NCBI GenBank assembly: GCA_963824705.1
Contig: CAWGQE010000003.1
Span: 2,294,001-2,358,000, forward strand
Direction: 5' to 3'
Source: VRUE01 sp963824705
GTDB lineage: Bacteria; Actinomycetota; Thermoleophilia; Solirubrobacterales; 70-9
DNA length: 64,000 nucleotides
In this document: positions 33,241-41,343 of the stretch, in pieces
How positions within the stretch are numbered: position 1 is the stretch's first letter
Layout: every line of letters begins with the position of its first letter
The notes under the pieces: model-generated
The model's input: only the letters and a program-made list of their open reading frames with translations
Databases searched by the model: none
Told to the model about the DNA's origin: nothing
Position numbers and translations under genes: made by a program

Positions 33241-34405
33241 GGAACGACAGTCGCGCCTCGGCGCCACCCTGCGCGAAGGCGAGCGGGTAACGCCGCTGGA
33301 GCTCTTCTTCGACCTCGTCTTCGTCCTTGCGATCACCCAGTGCACGGCGCTGATGGCCCACCATCCGACCTGGTCGGGGCTGGCCCAGGGGCTGCTCGTG
33401 CTGGGGATCCTCTGGTGGGCCTGGACCGGCTACGCCTGGCTGACCAGCGTCGTCGACCCCGAGGAGGGGGCGGTGCGGCTGATCATCTTCGGCGCGATGG
33501 CGGCGCTGCTGCTCGTCTCGCTCTGCGTGCCGGAAGCGTTCGGCAGCCTGGCCCTCGCCTTCGCGCTGATCCTCGGCGTCGTCCGCACCGCCCACATCGC
33601 GCTCTTCATGCTCGCCAGCCCCGATGACGACGGCCTGCGCCACTCGGTGCTCGGACTCGCGGTCAGCACCCTGGTCGCGGTCGCGCTGCTGGCGCTCGCC
33701 TCGGCCTTCGACGGACTCGCCCAGGGGGCGCTCTGGGCCCTAGCCCTCTTCCTCGATATGGGCGGGCCCTACTTCTTCGGCTCGGAGGGCTGGAAACTGA
33801 TGCCCGGGCACTTCGCCGAGCGCCACGGCCTGATCGTGATCATCGCCCTCGGCGAGTCGATCGTCGCGATCGGCGTCGGCGCGGCCCACGAGCTCAGCCT
33901 CGGGATCGGCACCGCCGCCGTGCTCGGCGTCGCTCTGACCGCGGCGATGTGGTGGGTCTACTTCGACGTCGTCGCGATCGTCTCCGGCCGCCGCCTCGCC
34001 GAGGCCGAGACGGGGCGCGCGCAGAACGAGCTGGCGCGCGATTCCTACTCCTACCTGCACCTGATCATGATCGCCGGGATCGTCCTCACCGCGCTCGGGC
34101 TGAAAACGACGATCGGGCACTTCGACGACCACCTGCACACGGTCCCGGCCTTCGCCCTGCTGGGCGGCGTCGCGATCTACCTGCTCGGCCTCGTCGCCTT
34201 CCGCTACCGCCACGTGCAGACGATCAACCGCCGCAAACTGGCGCTGGCAATCGTCCTGCTGATCCTCGTCCCGGTCGCGACCGAGATCCCCGCCCTGCTC
34301 GCGCTCGCCGTCGTCAACGTGCTGATCTGGGCGATGATCGCCTACGAGACGCGCAACTACGGGGAGGGGCGTGTGCGCCTGCGCCGCGAGGCCGCCGCGA
34401 CCTAG
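33233..34405 (+). CDS. low temperature requirement protein A (LtrA) family
   Basis: 390 residues, about 11 membrane helices. The start reads EGERVTPLELFFDLVFVLAITQ, the signature LtrA opening, with ALGESIVAIGVGA midway. LtrA was named from cold growth in Listeria; its biochemical role is unknown. ATG 33233 overlaps the end of the MFS gene. Its TAG stop shares bases with the TAG stop of the convergent gene (CTAG, 34402-34405). Confidence 0.9.
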   Translation: MPEERQSRLGATLREGERVTPLELFFDLVFVLAITQCTALMAHHPTWSGLAQGLLVLGILWWAWTGYAWLTSVVDPEEGAVRLIIFGAMAALLLVSLCVPEAFGSLALAFALILGVVRTAHIALFMLASPDDDGLRHSVLGLAVSTLVAVALLALASAFDGLAQGALWALALFLDMGGPYFFGSEGWKLMPGHFAERHGLIVIIALGESIVAIGVGAAHELSLGIGTAAVLGVALTAAMWWVYFDVVAIVSGRRLAEAETGRAQNELARDSYSYLHLIMIAGIVLTALGLKTTIGHFDDHLHTVPAFALLGGVAIYLLGLVAFRYRHVQTINRRKLALAIVLLILVPVATEIPALLALAVVNVLIWAMIAYETRNYGEGRVRLRREAAAT

Positions 34406-35079
34406 GCCCGTCGCCGGCGCGGGCCGGCCGGGTGCTCGAACTCCTGCATGACGCCGGCGACCGCGAAGCAGAGGGCGCCGCTGATCGTGCCCCAGTTTGC
34501 GACGCCGACCGCCAGCGCGTCGCCGGTCGAAGGGCGCACGAAGGAGGCGACGGCAGAGACCATGAAGAGGATCGAGCCGATCTGGTTGACGGCGACGATC
34601 CACCAGCCGAGGTCGCGGCGGCGCCAGAAGCGCCAGCCGCCGATCCCGGCCAGAGCCAGGTGGCCGGAGATGAGGAAGAGCGCGCAACCAACGATGTCCG
34701 GTGACCAGACCAGCCGGTCCTCTTCGGCCGCGCTGAGCCCTTCGATGAACGAGTCGACGAGGTTGATCGCGAAGACGATCGTGCCGGCGAAGAGGACGGC
34801 GGCGCTGAGCCAGGCCAGCCGCCGCGGCTCGCGCGACCACCAGCGCCACCGCGCCGGCGCCACTCCCCCCGGCTTGTCGGGCTCGTTGACCACCTGCACC
34901 AACGAGGCGTAACCGCCGGTGCAGAAGAAGACGCCACCGACCAGGTAGACCGAGAGGTAGACGTCCTCGGCAACGCCGACCTGCGCCAGCGCGGCGCCGA
35001 TCGCGAACAGCGAGCCGCCGATGACGAAAGCGGTCGCGGCGACCGCGTTGACAATTCTCAGTCTTTGCGCAGGACTTAT
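34402..35079 (-). CDS. predicted membrane protein (YrhK-like), no canonical start
   Basis: About 225 residues if started at ATA 35079. The protein then begins with SPAQRLRIVNAVAATAF after the initiator and has four or five membrane helices, including IGGSLFAIGAALAQVG and VYLVGGVFFCTGGYASLV. No ATG or GTG lies in frame between the stop at 35092-35094 and residue 60; the first standard alternative is TTG 34902, which would remove two helices. ATA would overlap the aldo-keto reductase TAA as ATAA. The function is unknown; a YrhK-type domain is a tentative match. Confidence 0.6.
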   Translation of the reverse strand: MSPAQRLRIVNAVAATAFVIGGSLFAIGAALAQVGVAEDVYLSVYLVGGVFFCTGGYASLVQVVNEPDKPGGVAPARWRWWSREPRRLAWLSAAVLFAGTIVFAINLVDSFIEGLSAAEEDRLVWSPDIVGCALFLISGHLALAGIGGWRFWRRRDLGWWIVAVNQIGSILFMVSAVASFVRPSTGDALAVGVANWGTISGALCFAVAGVMQEFEHPAGPRRRRA

Positions 35080-35915
35080 GGGGCGACGAAGCTACCCGGA
35101 TCGGGGCCGATCCGCTGGCCGACGTCGAGAGCGGCGATCTCGGTCATGTCGTCGTCGGTGAGCTCGAAGTCGAACAGCGCGAAGTTCTCGCGGATCCGCC
35201 TCGGGGTGACGGATTTGGGGATGACGACGTTGCCGAGCTGCAGGTGCCAGCGCAGGATCGCCTGCGCCGGCGTGCGGTCGTGACGGGCGGCCACGGCGGC
35301 GATCGTCTCATTGGCGAGCAGATCGCCCTGGGCGAGCGGGCTCCAGGACTCGGTCGCGATGCCGTGCTCGGCGTGCCAGGCGCGCAGCTCGGCCTGCGGG
35401 AAATGCGGGTGGAGCTCGATCTGATTCACGGTCGGCAGCATCTCCGCCTCGCGGTCAAGAATCTCCAGGTCCTCGACGCGGAAATTGGAGACGCCGATCG
35501 TGCGCGAGCCGCCCTCCGCGTGGATCTTTTCGAAAGCGCGCCAGGTATCGAGGGCACGACCCTCGCTCGGCACCGGCCAGTGGATCAGGTAGAGGTCGAC
35601 GTAGTCCATGCCAAGTCTGTTGATGCTCTTCTGGAAGGCGCCCAGGGTCGACTCGTAGCCCTGCGCGGAGTTCCAGAGCTTGGTGGTGACGAAGATCTCC
35701 TCGCGGGGAATGCCCGAAGCGGCGATCGCAGCTCCGACGCCGCGCTCGTTGCGGTAGGCGGCGGCCGTATCGATATGGCGATAGCCGGTCTCAAGGGCCT
35801 CCTCGACAGCGTCCTGAGTCTTCTCCGGCGGCACCTGGAAGACGCCAAAGCCAAGCTGGGGAATCTCGACCCCGTCGTGAAGCGTCACCGCGGGGATCGA
35901 CGTCGCCTGGGTCAT
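35076..35915 (-). CDS. aldo/keto reductase
   Basis: 279 residues, AKR5-type (2,5-diketo-gluconate/aldehyde reductase-like). The catalytic tetrad is visible: Asp and Tyr in HIDTAAAYRNE, Lys in VTTKLWNSA, and His in DLYLIHWPVP. The NADPH-binding end has VIPKSVTPRRIREN. It reduces aldehydes or ketones in the cytoplasm. GGAGG lies 6 bases before ATG 35915. The membrane-protein gene downstream overlaps its stop. Confidence 0.93.
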   Translation of the reverse strand: MTQATSIPAVTLHDGVEIPQLGFGVFQVPPEKTQDAVEEALETGYRHIDTAAAYRNERGVGAAIAASGIPREEIFVTTKLWNSAQGYESTLGAFQKSINRLGMDYVDLYLIHWPVPSEGRALDTWRAFEKIHAEGGSRTIGVSNFRVEDLEILDREAEMLPTVNQIELHPHFPQAELRAWHAEHGIATESWSPLAQGDLLANETIAAVAARHDRTPAQAILRWHLQLGNVVIPKSVTPRRIRENFALFDFELTDDDMTEIAALDVGQRIGPDPGSFVAP

Positions 35916-36007
35916 CTCGTGCCTCCGTTCCGTCGCTTGACTGGGGACCGCAGGGAGCAGCTACCCGACCGGGAGAGCGATTACTCCTCGCTGCCTCGCT
36001 GCGACGG

Positions 36008-36181
36008 CTAGCTGGTCGCGAGGCCGATGGCCAACAGCGGGAAACCGGCCATCAGGCCGAGGTAGGCGCCGATCGTGACCGCGGTGAGCGTCTTGGTCGT
36101 GGTCGACCTGACCCCAACGACAAAGCTGAGGAGCACGCAGAACGCGGAGATTCCGAGGCCGATCCAGAAGACGTCAGGCAT
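36008..36181 (-). CDS. 57-residue membrane protein
   Basis: Starts MPDVFWIGLGISAFCVLLSF and has two membrane helices separated by GVRSTTTKTLT; it ends AIGLATS. GATAATCT lies on the minus strand about 10 bases upstream of ATG 36181 and no ribosome site is seen, so it may be leaderless. It is divergent from the MFS gene at 36241 and downstream on the minus strand is the aldo-keto reductase. The composition (hydrophobic helix, basic turn, helix) supports a real gene; the function is unknown. Confidence 0.55.
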   Translation of the reverse strand: MPDVFWIGLGISAFCVLLSFVVGVRSTTTKTLTAVTIGAYLGLMAGFPLLAIGLATS

Positions 36182-36240
36182 GAGCGCGGCGAGATTATCG
36201 GACGGGAAGGATTCAGGCCGGTTTCGGCAAACGCGACAGC

Positions 36241-37785
36241 ATGGAAAAGACCGGCGGTGCCAACCAGAAACTGATCCTCGCGGCGATGATCCTGGCGGTC
36301 TCGATGACCTTCATCGACCAGACGATCGTCGCGATCGCGATCCCCCAGTTGCAGGGCGATCTCTCGCTCTCCTCGACCGGAGTGCAGTGGATAATCAACG
36401 GCTACCTGCTCTCGCTCTCGGCCCTGTTCGCCTTCGGCGGCCGGCTCGCCGACATCGCCGGGCACCGGCACATGGTCGTGATCGGCGTCGTCATCTTCGC
36501 CACCGCCTCGGCGTTGTGCGGGGCCACCCCGACCACGGGCGCGGCGGAGCCATGGATCATCACCTTCCGCATCATCCAGGGGGCCGGCGCCGCGCTGATG
36601 TTCCCGGCGGCGCTGGCGATCGTCCTCGCCGCCTTCCCGCTGCGCGAGCGCGGTCGTGCGCTGGCGATCTTCTTCGGCCTGGCCGGCGCCTTCACCTCGA
36701 TCGGCCCGATCGCCGGCGGCTACCTGACCGAGTGGACCTGGCGGGCGATCTTCTGGATCAACGTGCCGGTCGCGATCGCCTCATTGGTGCTGATCGCGAT
36801 CTCCAAGCCGAACAACGAGCGCCACCCGGCGCCGCTCGACTACCGCGGCGCGGTCCTGATTGCGGCCGGGATGGGCCTGGCGGTGCTGGGCCTGCAGCAG
36901 TCGAGCGTCTGGGGCTGGGGCAGCGCCGCCACCTGGCTCTGCATCGCCGCCGGGGCCGCCCTGCTGGTCGGCTTCGTCCTCTACGAGCTGCGCGCCAAGT
37001 TCCCGCTGATGCAGATCCGCACCTTCACCAACCGCGCCTTCGCGGTAGACAACGCGATCCTCTTCCTGCTGATGATCCCCTTCATCCCGCTGTTCTTCTT
37101 CGCCAGCATGTACGCGCAGATCTCGCTCGGCGAAAGCGCCTCGGAAACCGGCCTCTACCTGCTGATCTTCTTCGCCGGCTTCTTCGTCGCCACCCAGCGC
37201 GGCGGCAGGATCCTCGACGAGAAAGGAGCGCGGCCGACGGTGGTGTCCGGCTGCTTGGTCGCCGCGGGCGGCTTCGCCCTCTGGGCGCACTCACTGCCCG
37301 ACCTCTCGGTCAGCTCGCAGTGGCCGTTCATCGTCGTCGCCGGGATCGGCGTCGGGCTGGTGCTCAGCCCGGCCAACACCGACGCGCTCAACCGGGTGCC
37401 GGGCAGCCGCTACGGCGAGGCGACCGGGATCACGCAGACGGTCCGCAACTTCGGCTCCAGCCTAGGCCTCGCGGTGCTCGGCACGGTGCTGATCCTCGAG
37501 AACAAGGCGAACCTGGAGTCGACCCTGGGCGCCCAGGGAGTGCCGAAGGCAAAAGCCGACCAGATCGCCGACACGATCAGCCAGGGTGGCGCCGGGGCCG
37601 GCGGCGAAGCGAGCCTCGCCGAACACGCCGGCGCCCACGCGCAGACGATCCTCGCCGCGGTCCAGCACGACTTCGCGCTCGCCTCACGCACGGTTTTCTA
37701 CGCGATGGCCGGAGTGATGGCTGTCGCCTTCCTGGTCGCGCTGAAATGGATGCCGGCTGGCAAAGCGCCGGAGTTGGACGCCTGA
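36241..37785 (+). CDS. MFS transporter, DHA2 (14-helix) type
   Basis: 514 residues, about 14 membrane helices. The opening MTFIDQTIVAIAIPQLQ and motif A GRLADIAGHRHM are of the EmrB/QacA family. A long loop near residues 430-465 is Gly/Ala-rich (SQGGAGAGGEASLAEHAGA). Likely a proton-driven drug exporter. A 21-bp hairpin follows its stop. It is only distantly similar to the other DHA2 transporter at 31687, so it is not a recent duplicate. Confidence 0.9.
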   Translation: MEKTGGANQKLILAAMILAVSMTFIDQTIVAIAIPQLQGDLSLSSTGVQWIINGYLLSLSALFAFGGRLADIAGHRHMVVIGVVIFATASALCGATPTTGAAEPWIITFRIIQGAGAALMFPAALAIVLAAFPLRERGRALAIFFGLAGAFTSIGPIAGGYLTEWTWRAIFWINVPVAIASLVLIAISKPNNERHPAPLDYRGAVLIAAGMGLAVLGLQQSSVWGWGSAATWLCIAAGAALLVGFVLYELRAKFPLMQIRTFTNRAFAVDNAILFLLMIPFIPLFFFASMYAQISLGESASETGLYLLIFFAGFFVATQRGGRILDEKGARPTVVSGCLVAAGGFALWAHSLPDLSVSSQWPFIVVAGIGVGLVLSPANTDALNRVPGSRYGEATGITQTVRNFGSSLGLAVLGTVLILENKANLESTLGAQGVPKAKADQIADTISQGGAGAGGEASLAEHAGAHAQTILAAVQHDFALASRTVFYAMAGVMAVAFLVALKWMPAGKAPELDA

Positions 37786-37794
37786 TCGACACCA

Positions 37795-37839
37795 CGCGGT
37801 CGAGCTTTGGGTCGCACCGCGACCCAAAGCTCGACCGCG
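37795..37839 (+). terminator. perfect 21-bp hairpin after the MFS gene
   Basis: Arms CGCGGTCGAGCTTTGGGTCGC and its exact inverse (37795-37815 and 37819-37839) flank a 3-base loop, ACC. It starts 9 bases after the MFS stop and 20 bases before the next gene, so it probably ends the MFS transcript. Confidence 0.65.
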
Positions 37840-37859
37840 CCGCTGGTACGTTGACGGCA

Positions 37860-39815
37860 ATGGGCCGCCGGATGGCATTTGCGAGCGCGATGCTCGCACT
37901 GCTCTGCTTGAACCTGCCGGCTGTTGCCTCTGCCCAGAAGGGCGGCGATTCGGCCACGCAGCGCCTGATCGACGCCTATGTGCCGCGGCTGATGCTGCGC
38001 GAAGGCGACGAAATCTGCGACACCAGCGGCGAGCAGTACGAGCCGACGACCGTCAACACGGTTCTCGGCAACTCCGAAGTGACCTTGACCGAAGCCGACG
38101 AGAGCGGCGACGAAACGCTGGTCAAACGCGCCCCGACCGCTGCCGACATCGCCGGGCTCGGCGAACACTTCCACCTCAACCTGCCGGCCGATCCGCTAGG
38201 CGACACCTGCGACTACGCCAAGGACTTCGCAAAGCTGAAGCGGGAAGGCAGGGCACCCGCGATCACCTACGCCCACATCGCGAGGCAGAAAGGACGGTCG
38301 GGGCTCGCCATCCAGTACTGGTTCTTCTGGTACTTCAACCAGTTCAACGATCTGCACGAGGGCGACTGGGAGGGGATGCAGATCGTCTTCGAAGCGTCCG
38401 ATCCCGCCCAGGCGCTGCGCGAAGGCCCCAGCGAAGTCGGCCTCTTCCAGCACGGCGGCGGCGAGAAGGCCGACTGGGAAGACGGCAAGGTCGAGAAGGA
38501 AGGCACGCACCCGGTCGTCTACCCGGCGGCGGGCTCGCACGCGACCTTCTACGAACCGGCGGTCTACATCCAGAACGGCCGCAAGGGCTCCGGCGTCGGC
38601 TGCGACGACACCAGCTCGCCGCTGCGCCGGCTCGTCGTCCACCCGATCCAGGTACCGACCCATCCCAGCCCGCACGGCCGCTTCGCCTGGCTCACCTACG
38701 AAGGCCGCTGGGGCCAGTGGGAGCAGAGCTTCAACAACGGTCCGACCGGCGCACAGACCAAGACCCGCTGGCTCGAGCCGATGACCTGGATGGAAGAAAT
38801 CCGCTCGACCACCCCGCATCTGCCGGGCGGCGCCGTGCTCGGGCCGACGGTGACCAAGTCCTTCTGCGGCGCCGTCGCCGGGGTCACCTCCTTCCTCAAC
38901 CACACCCAGGACTCGCCCTGGGTACTGGTGCTCGTGCCGATCGTGGCGCTGCTGCTGATCGGGCTGATCGCCTGGCGCACGCGCTGGTGGCCGCTCCACC
39001 TGGGCGACCTGCGCCGCAGCCGCGCCTTCGGCCAGTTGCTGCTCGCCTCGGCCGGCCTCTACTGGCGCCACTGGCGCGTCTTCGCGCCGATCGGCCTGAG
39101 CGCGATCCCGATCATCGGCGGCTTCGATCTGCTGACTCGGCTGCTCACCGGCGATGCCGGCCGGCGGCTGGACGACAAGGTCGGGCACTCCGGCCTGCAC
39201 AGCGCGCTCGGCGACATCATCAGCGGGATCGGCGGCCCGATCGCCTCGGCGATCATCGCCGCCGTGGTGATCGCCGCGGTGCGGCAGATCGGCGAGACGG
39301 GCGAGGCGAGCTTCGCAGCGTCCTTCCGCGGCATGTGGAGCCGCTTCCGCCGCGTCGTCGGCGCCCAGCTGCTGGCGACGCTGGCGCTGTTTGGGATGCT
39401 GATCACGGTCGTCGGCATTCCCTTCGCCGCCTGGAAGTACGTCGGCTGGCTCTTCCTCCAGCAGCAGATCCTCTTCGAGGACAAGACGGTGCGCGAGGCC
39501 TTCCGCGGCAGCTCGGAGCTGGTCCGCGGCCGCTGGTGGTACACGCTGCGCGTCGCCGCCGTGTTCTGGCTGATCGGCATCGTCACCGGTCCGGTGCTCG
39601 GCTTCGCGTTGATCTTCGCCGACATCTCGCTGATCCTGATCAACGCGATCGGCGCCCTCGTCTTCGCCCTCCTCGTCCCGTATATAGCGATCGGCCGCAC
39701 CCTGCTCTACTTCGATCTCGAGGTCGAGGCCGAAGAGGCGCCGGCAAAGCGCTGGCGCGAACGGCTCCCACGCCGCAAGCCCGGAGGCGAAGCGGCACCC
39801 GAGCCCGCGCGGTAG
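37860..39815 (+). CDS. Vps62-like domain fused to a polytopic membrane domain
   Basis: 651 residues. Signal peptide (MAFASAMLALLCLNLPAVASA), then an exported domain to about residue 330 with NDLHEGDWEGMQIVFE, PAAGSHATFYEP and SPHGRFAWLTYEGRWGQWE, resembling the eukaryotic Vps62/DUF946 family. After a helix near 360-380, the second half has five or six membrane helices and FRGSSELVRGRWWYTLRV, like DUF6159-type membrane domains. The function is unknown. TACGTT lies 7 bases before ATG 37860. The next gene, a phosphoesterase, starts 10 bases after the stop. Confidence 0.75.
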   Translation: MGRRMAFASAMLALLCLNLPAVASAQKGGDSATQRLIDAYVPRLMLREGDEICDTSGEQYEPTTVNTVLGNSEVTLTEADESGDETLVKRAPTAADIAGLGEHFHLNLPADPLGDTCDYAKDFAKLKREGRAPAITYAHIARQKGRSGLAIQYWFFWYFNQFNDLHEGDWEGMQIVFEASDPAQALREGPSEVGLFQHGGGEKADWEDGKVEKEGTHPVVYPAAGSHATFYEPAVYIQNGRKGSGVGCDDTSSPLRRLVVHPIQVPTHPSPHGRFAWLTYEGRWGQWEQSFNNGPTGAQTKTRWLEPMTWMEEIRSTTPHLPGGAVLGPTVTKSFCGAVAGVTSFLNHTQDSPWVLVLVPIVALLLIGLIAWRTRWWPLHLGDLRRSRAFGQLLLASAGLYWRHWRVFAPIGLSAIPIIGGFDLLTRLLTGDAGRRLDDKVGHSGLHSALGDIISGIGGPIASAIIAAVVIAAVRQIGETGEASFAASFRGMWSRFRRVVGAQLLATLALFGMLITVVGIPFAAWKYVGWLFLQQQILFEDKTVREAFRGSSELVRGRWWYTLRVAAVFWLIGIVTGPVLGFALIFADISLILINAIGALVFALLVPYIAIGRTLLYFDLEVEAEEAPAKRWRERLPRRKPGGEAAPEPAR

Positions 39816-39825
39816 CTTTCGCGAC

Positions 39826-40422
39826 GTGAAGCTGCTCGCCTTCAGCGATCTGCACCGCGACCTCGGCCAGGCGGCCGTGCTGGTCGCGATGTCGGCCGAG
39901 GCCGACGTCGTGATCGGGGCGGGTGACTTCGCCTCGGTACACGAGGGGCTGAGCGAGACGATCGAGGCCCTGGCGGCGATCGAGACCCCGACGATCCTCG
40001 TCCCCGGCAACAACGAGACCGAGGGCGCCCTGCGCGAAGCGGCGTCGGGCTGGAGCGCCGCGACCGTCCTGCACGGCGGCGGCACGACCATCGACGGGGT
40101 CGAGTTCTACGGCCTCGGCGCCGGCGTCCCGGCGACGCCTTGGAACTGGAGCTTCGACCTCGACGACGAGGCGGCGACCGAGATGCTTGCGGCGTGCCCG
40201 CAGGGCGCCGTCCTGGTGCTCCACTCCCCGCCCCAGGGCCATTGCGACTCCAACGGCAGCGGCGACCACTTCGGCAGCCCAGCTCTACTTGAGACGATCG
40301 AAGACAAGCGGCCGCGCCTGTCGGTCTGCGGCCACATCCACGAGTCCTGGGGCTGCGAGAGCAAGATCGGCGACACCCCGGTCCACAACCTCGGGCCGAA
40401 GGGCACCTGGCTCGAGGTCTAG
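39826..40422 (+). CDS. calcineurin-like metallophosphoesterase
   Basis: 198 residues from GTG 39826. Five metal motifs appear in order: FSDLHRDL (D-x-H), IGAGDFAS (GD), VPGNNETEG (GNxE, as in YfcE-type enzymes), VLHSPP, and VCGHIHESWG (GHxH). It should hydrolyse a phosphomonoester or diester with two metal ions in the cytoplasm. TAGCTT lies 7 bases before the start. The substrate is not known; it is probably transcribed with the Vps62-like membrane gene. Confidence 0.88.
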   Translation: MKLLAFSDLHRDLGQAAVLVAMSAEADVVIGAGDFASVHEGLSETIEALAAIETPTILVPGNNETEGALREAASGWSAATVLHGGGTTIDGVEFYGLGAGVPATPWNWSFDLDDEAATEMLAACPQGAVLVLHSPPQGHCDSNGSGDHFGSPALLETIEDKRPRLSVCGHIHESWGCESKIGDTPVHNLGPKGTWLEV

Positions 40423-40456
40423 GCGGACGCTAGGGCAGTATGGATCGGACAGGAAT

Positions 40457-41188
40457 CTAATTCGGCGTTTGGGTCGGGAGACCCGGAGCGTTGCCATCCC
40501 CGGCCTGCGCCACTTCGCCTTCATCGCCCGCTCCGGGACAGTCGGAACCGTCACCACCGCCTTCAGTCGAGCCTCCAGACGGAGGTGGTGGGATCGATTC
40601 GGGACGTTCTTCGGAGGGCGGAGATTCGGGGCCTTCGGCGCCGACTCCGGCGTTGATCGGCGGCGCGGACGGCGTTTCGCCAAGGTTGCCGACGTCGCCG
40701 ACCCCCCCATCCGTCGCCGCGGAGACGGGAGCGCTGTCGGTTTCGGGCGGGTTCGGCAGCGGCACCGCGGTGCCGGCACCCTCAGACGTCGGAGAGCCGG
40801 GATTGCGAGCGACCTCGATGGAGGCAGGCGAAATTGCGACGGTCCCCTTCTCCGGGGAACCCGCCTCCGCGCCTCCGGGCCTACCCGTATGTGGTTCCCG
40901 ACCCGACGCTTGAACCGCACCGATCTCAGTGACCGTAGCGGCACTCGGGTCACCGGCGGGATCCGAGTTGAGCCCCCCGACCTCCGGGTGCTTTGCCGCG
41001 GCAACGACTGCCGCGCCCACTCCGACATCGCCCTTGCCTGCACCGCCGCCGCCGAGCCCCAGGCTGGGAGTCGGCCACTCGTCTGGCGCCGTCAGCGAGA
41101 CCAGCGGAACGAAGGCGACCAATGCCGCCACGATCAAAACCGTTCCCAGCAGGGATCCGGCCATATAGGTATGTGCCCAGCTTTTCAT
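40457..41188 (-). CDS. membrane-anchored Pro/Gly/Ser-rich low-complexity protein
   Basis: 243 residues from ATG 41188; GGAGG lies 4 bases upstream. One N-terminal helix (AGSLLGTVLIVAALVAFV) is followed by about 200 residues of low complexity rich in Gly, Pro, Ser, Ala and Glu (for example SLGLGGGGAGKGDVG, ESPPSEERPESIPPPPSGG). It has no folded domain that I can see. Such tails often sit in the cell wall as spacers. It is divergent from the large GSDH/LamG protein and may share its control region. Confidence 0.7.
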   Translation of the reverse strand: MKSWAHTYMAGSLLGTVLIVAALVAFVPLVSLTAPDEWPTPSLGLGGGGAGKGDVGVGAAVVAAAKHPEVGGLNSDPAGDPSAATVTEIGAVQASGREPHTGRPGGAEAGSPEKGTVAISPASIEVARNPGSPTSEGAGTAVPLPNPPETDSAPVSAATDGGVGDVGNLGETPSAPPINAGVGAEGPESPPSEERPESIPPPPSGGSTEGGGDGSDCPGAGDEGEVAQAGDGNAPGLPTQTPN

Positions 41189-41305
41189 CCTGCCTCCGCT
41201 TGACGTCCCATCCAGCGTGGCACCACGCGCCGGATATGCCATACCAATTATTTGGACTTTCCCGGGCAGGCTTCTGGCTCACTCGTCAAAACAGGGACTT
41301 TCGCG

Positions 41306-41334
41306 TTGACAGAAGGCGCTTCCGCACCGACGAT
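41306..41334 (+). promoter_or_regulatory. promoter candidate of the GSDH/LamG protein
   Basis: TTGACA (41306-41311), 17-base spacer, then GACGAT (41329-41334), ending 9 bases before ATG 41344. The -35 is a perfect match and the -10 is weak. No ribosome-binding site follows, so the transcript may be leaderless. Confidence 0.4.
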
Positions 41335-41343
41335 GGCGTGCTC

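Noticed and set aside
36075..37859. Apparent giant protein beginning inside the MFS gene
   Set aside because: The first 595 codons are an Arg-rich shadow of the MFS gene; real coding starts with the signal peptide at 37860.
41189..41343. c-di-GMP or other riboswitch before the GSDH/LamG gene
   Set aside because: No conserved riboswitch core could be recognised, and the promoter lies too close to the start for a structured leader.
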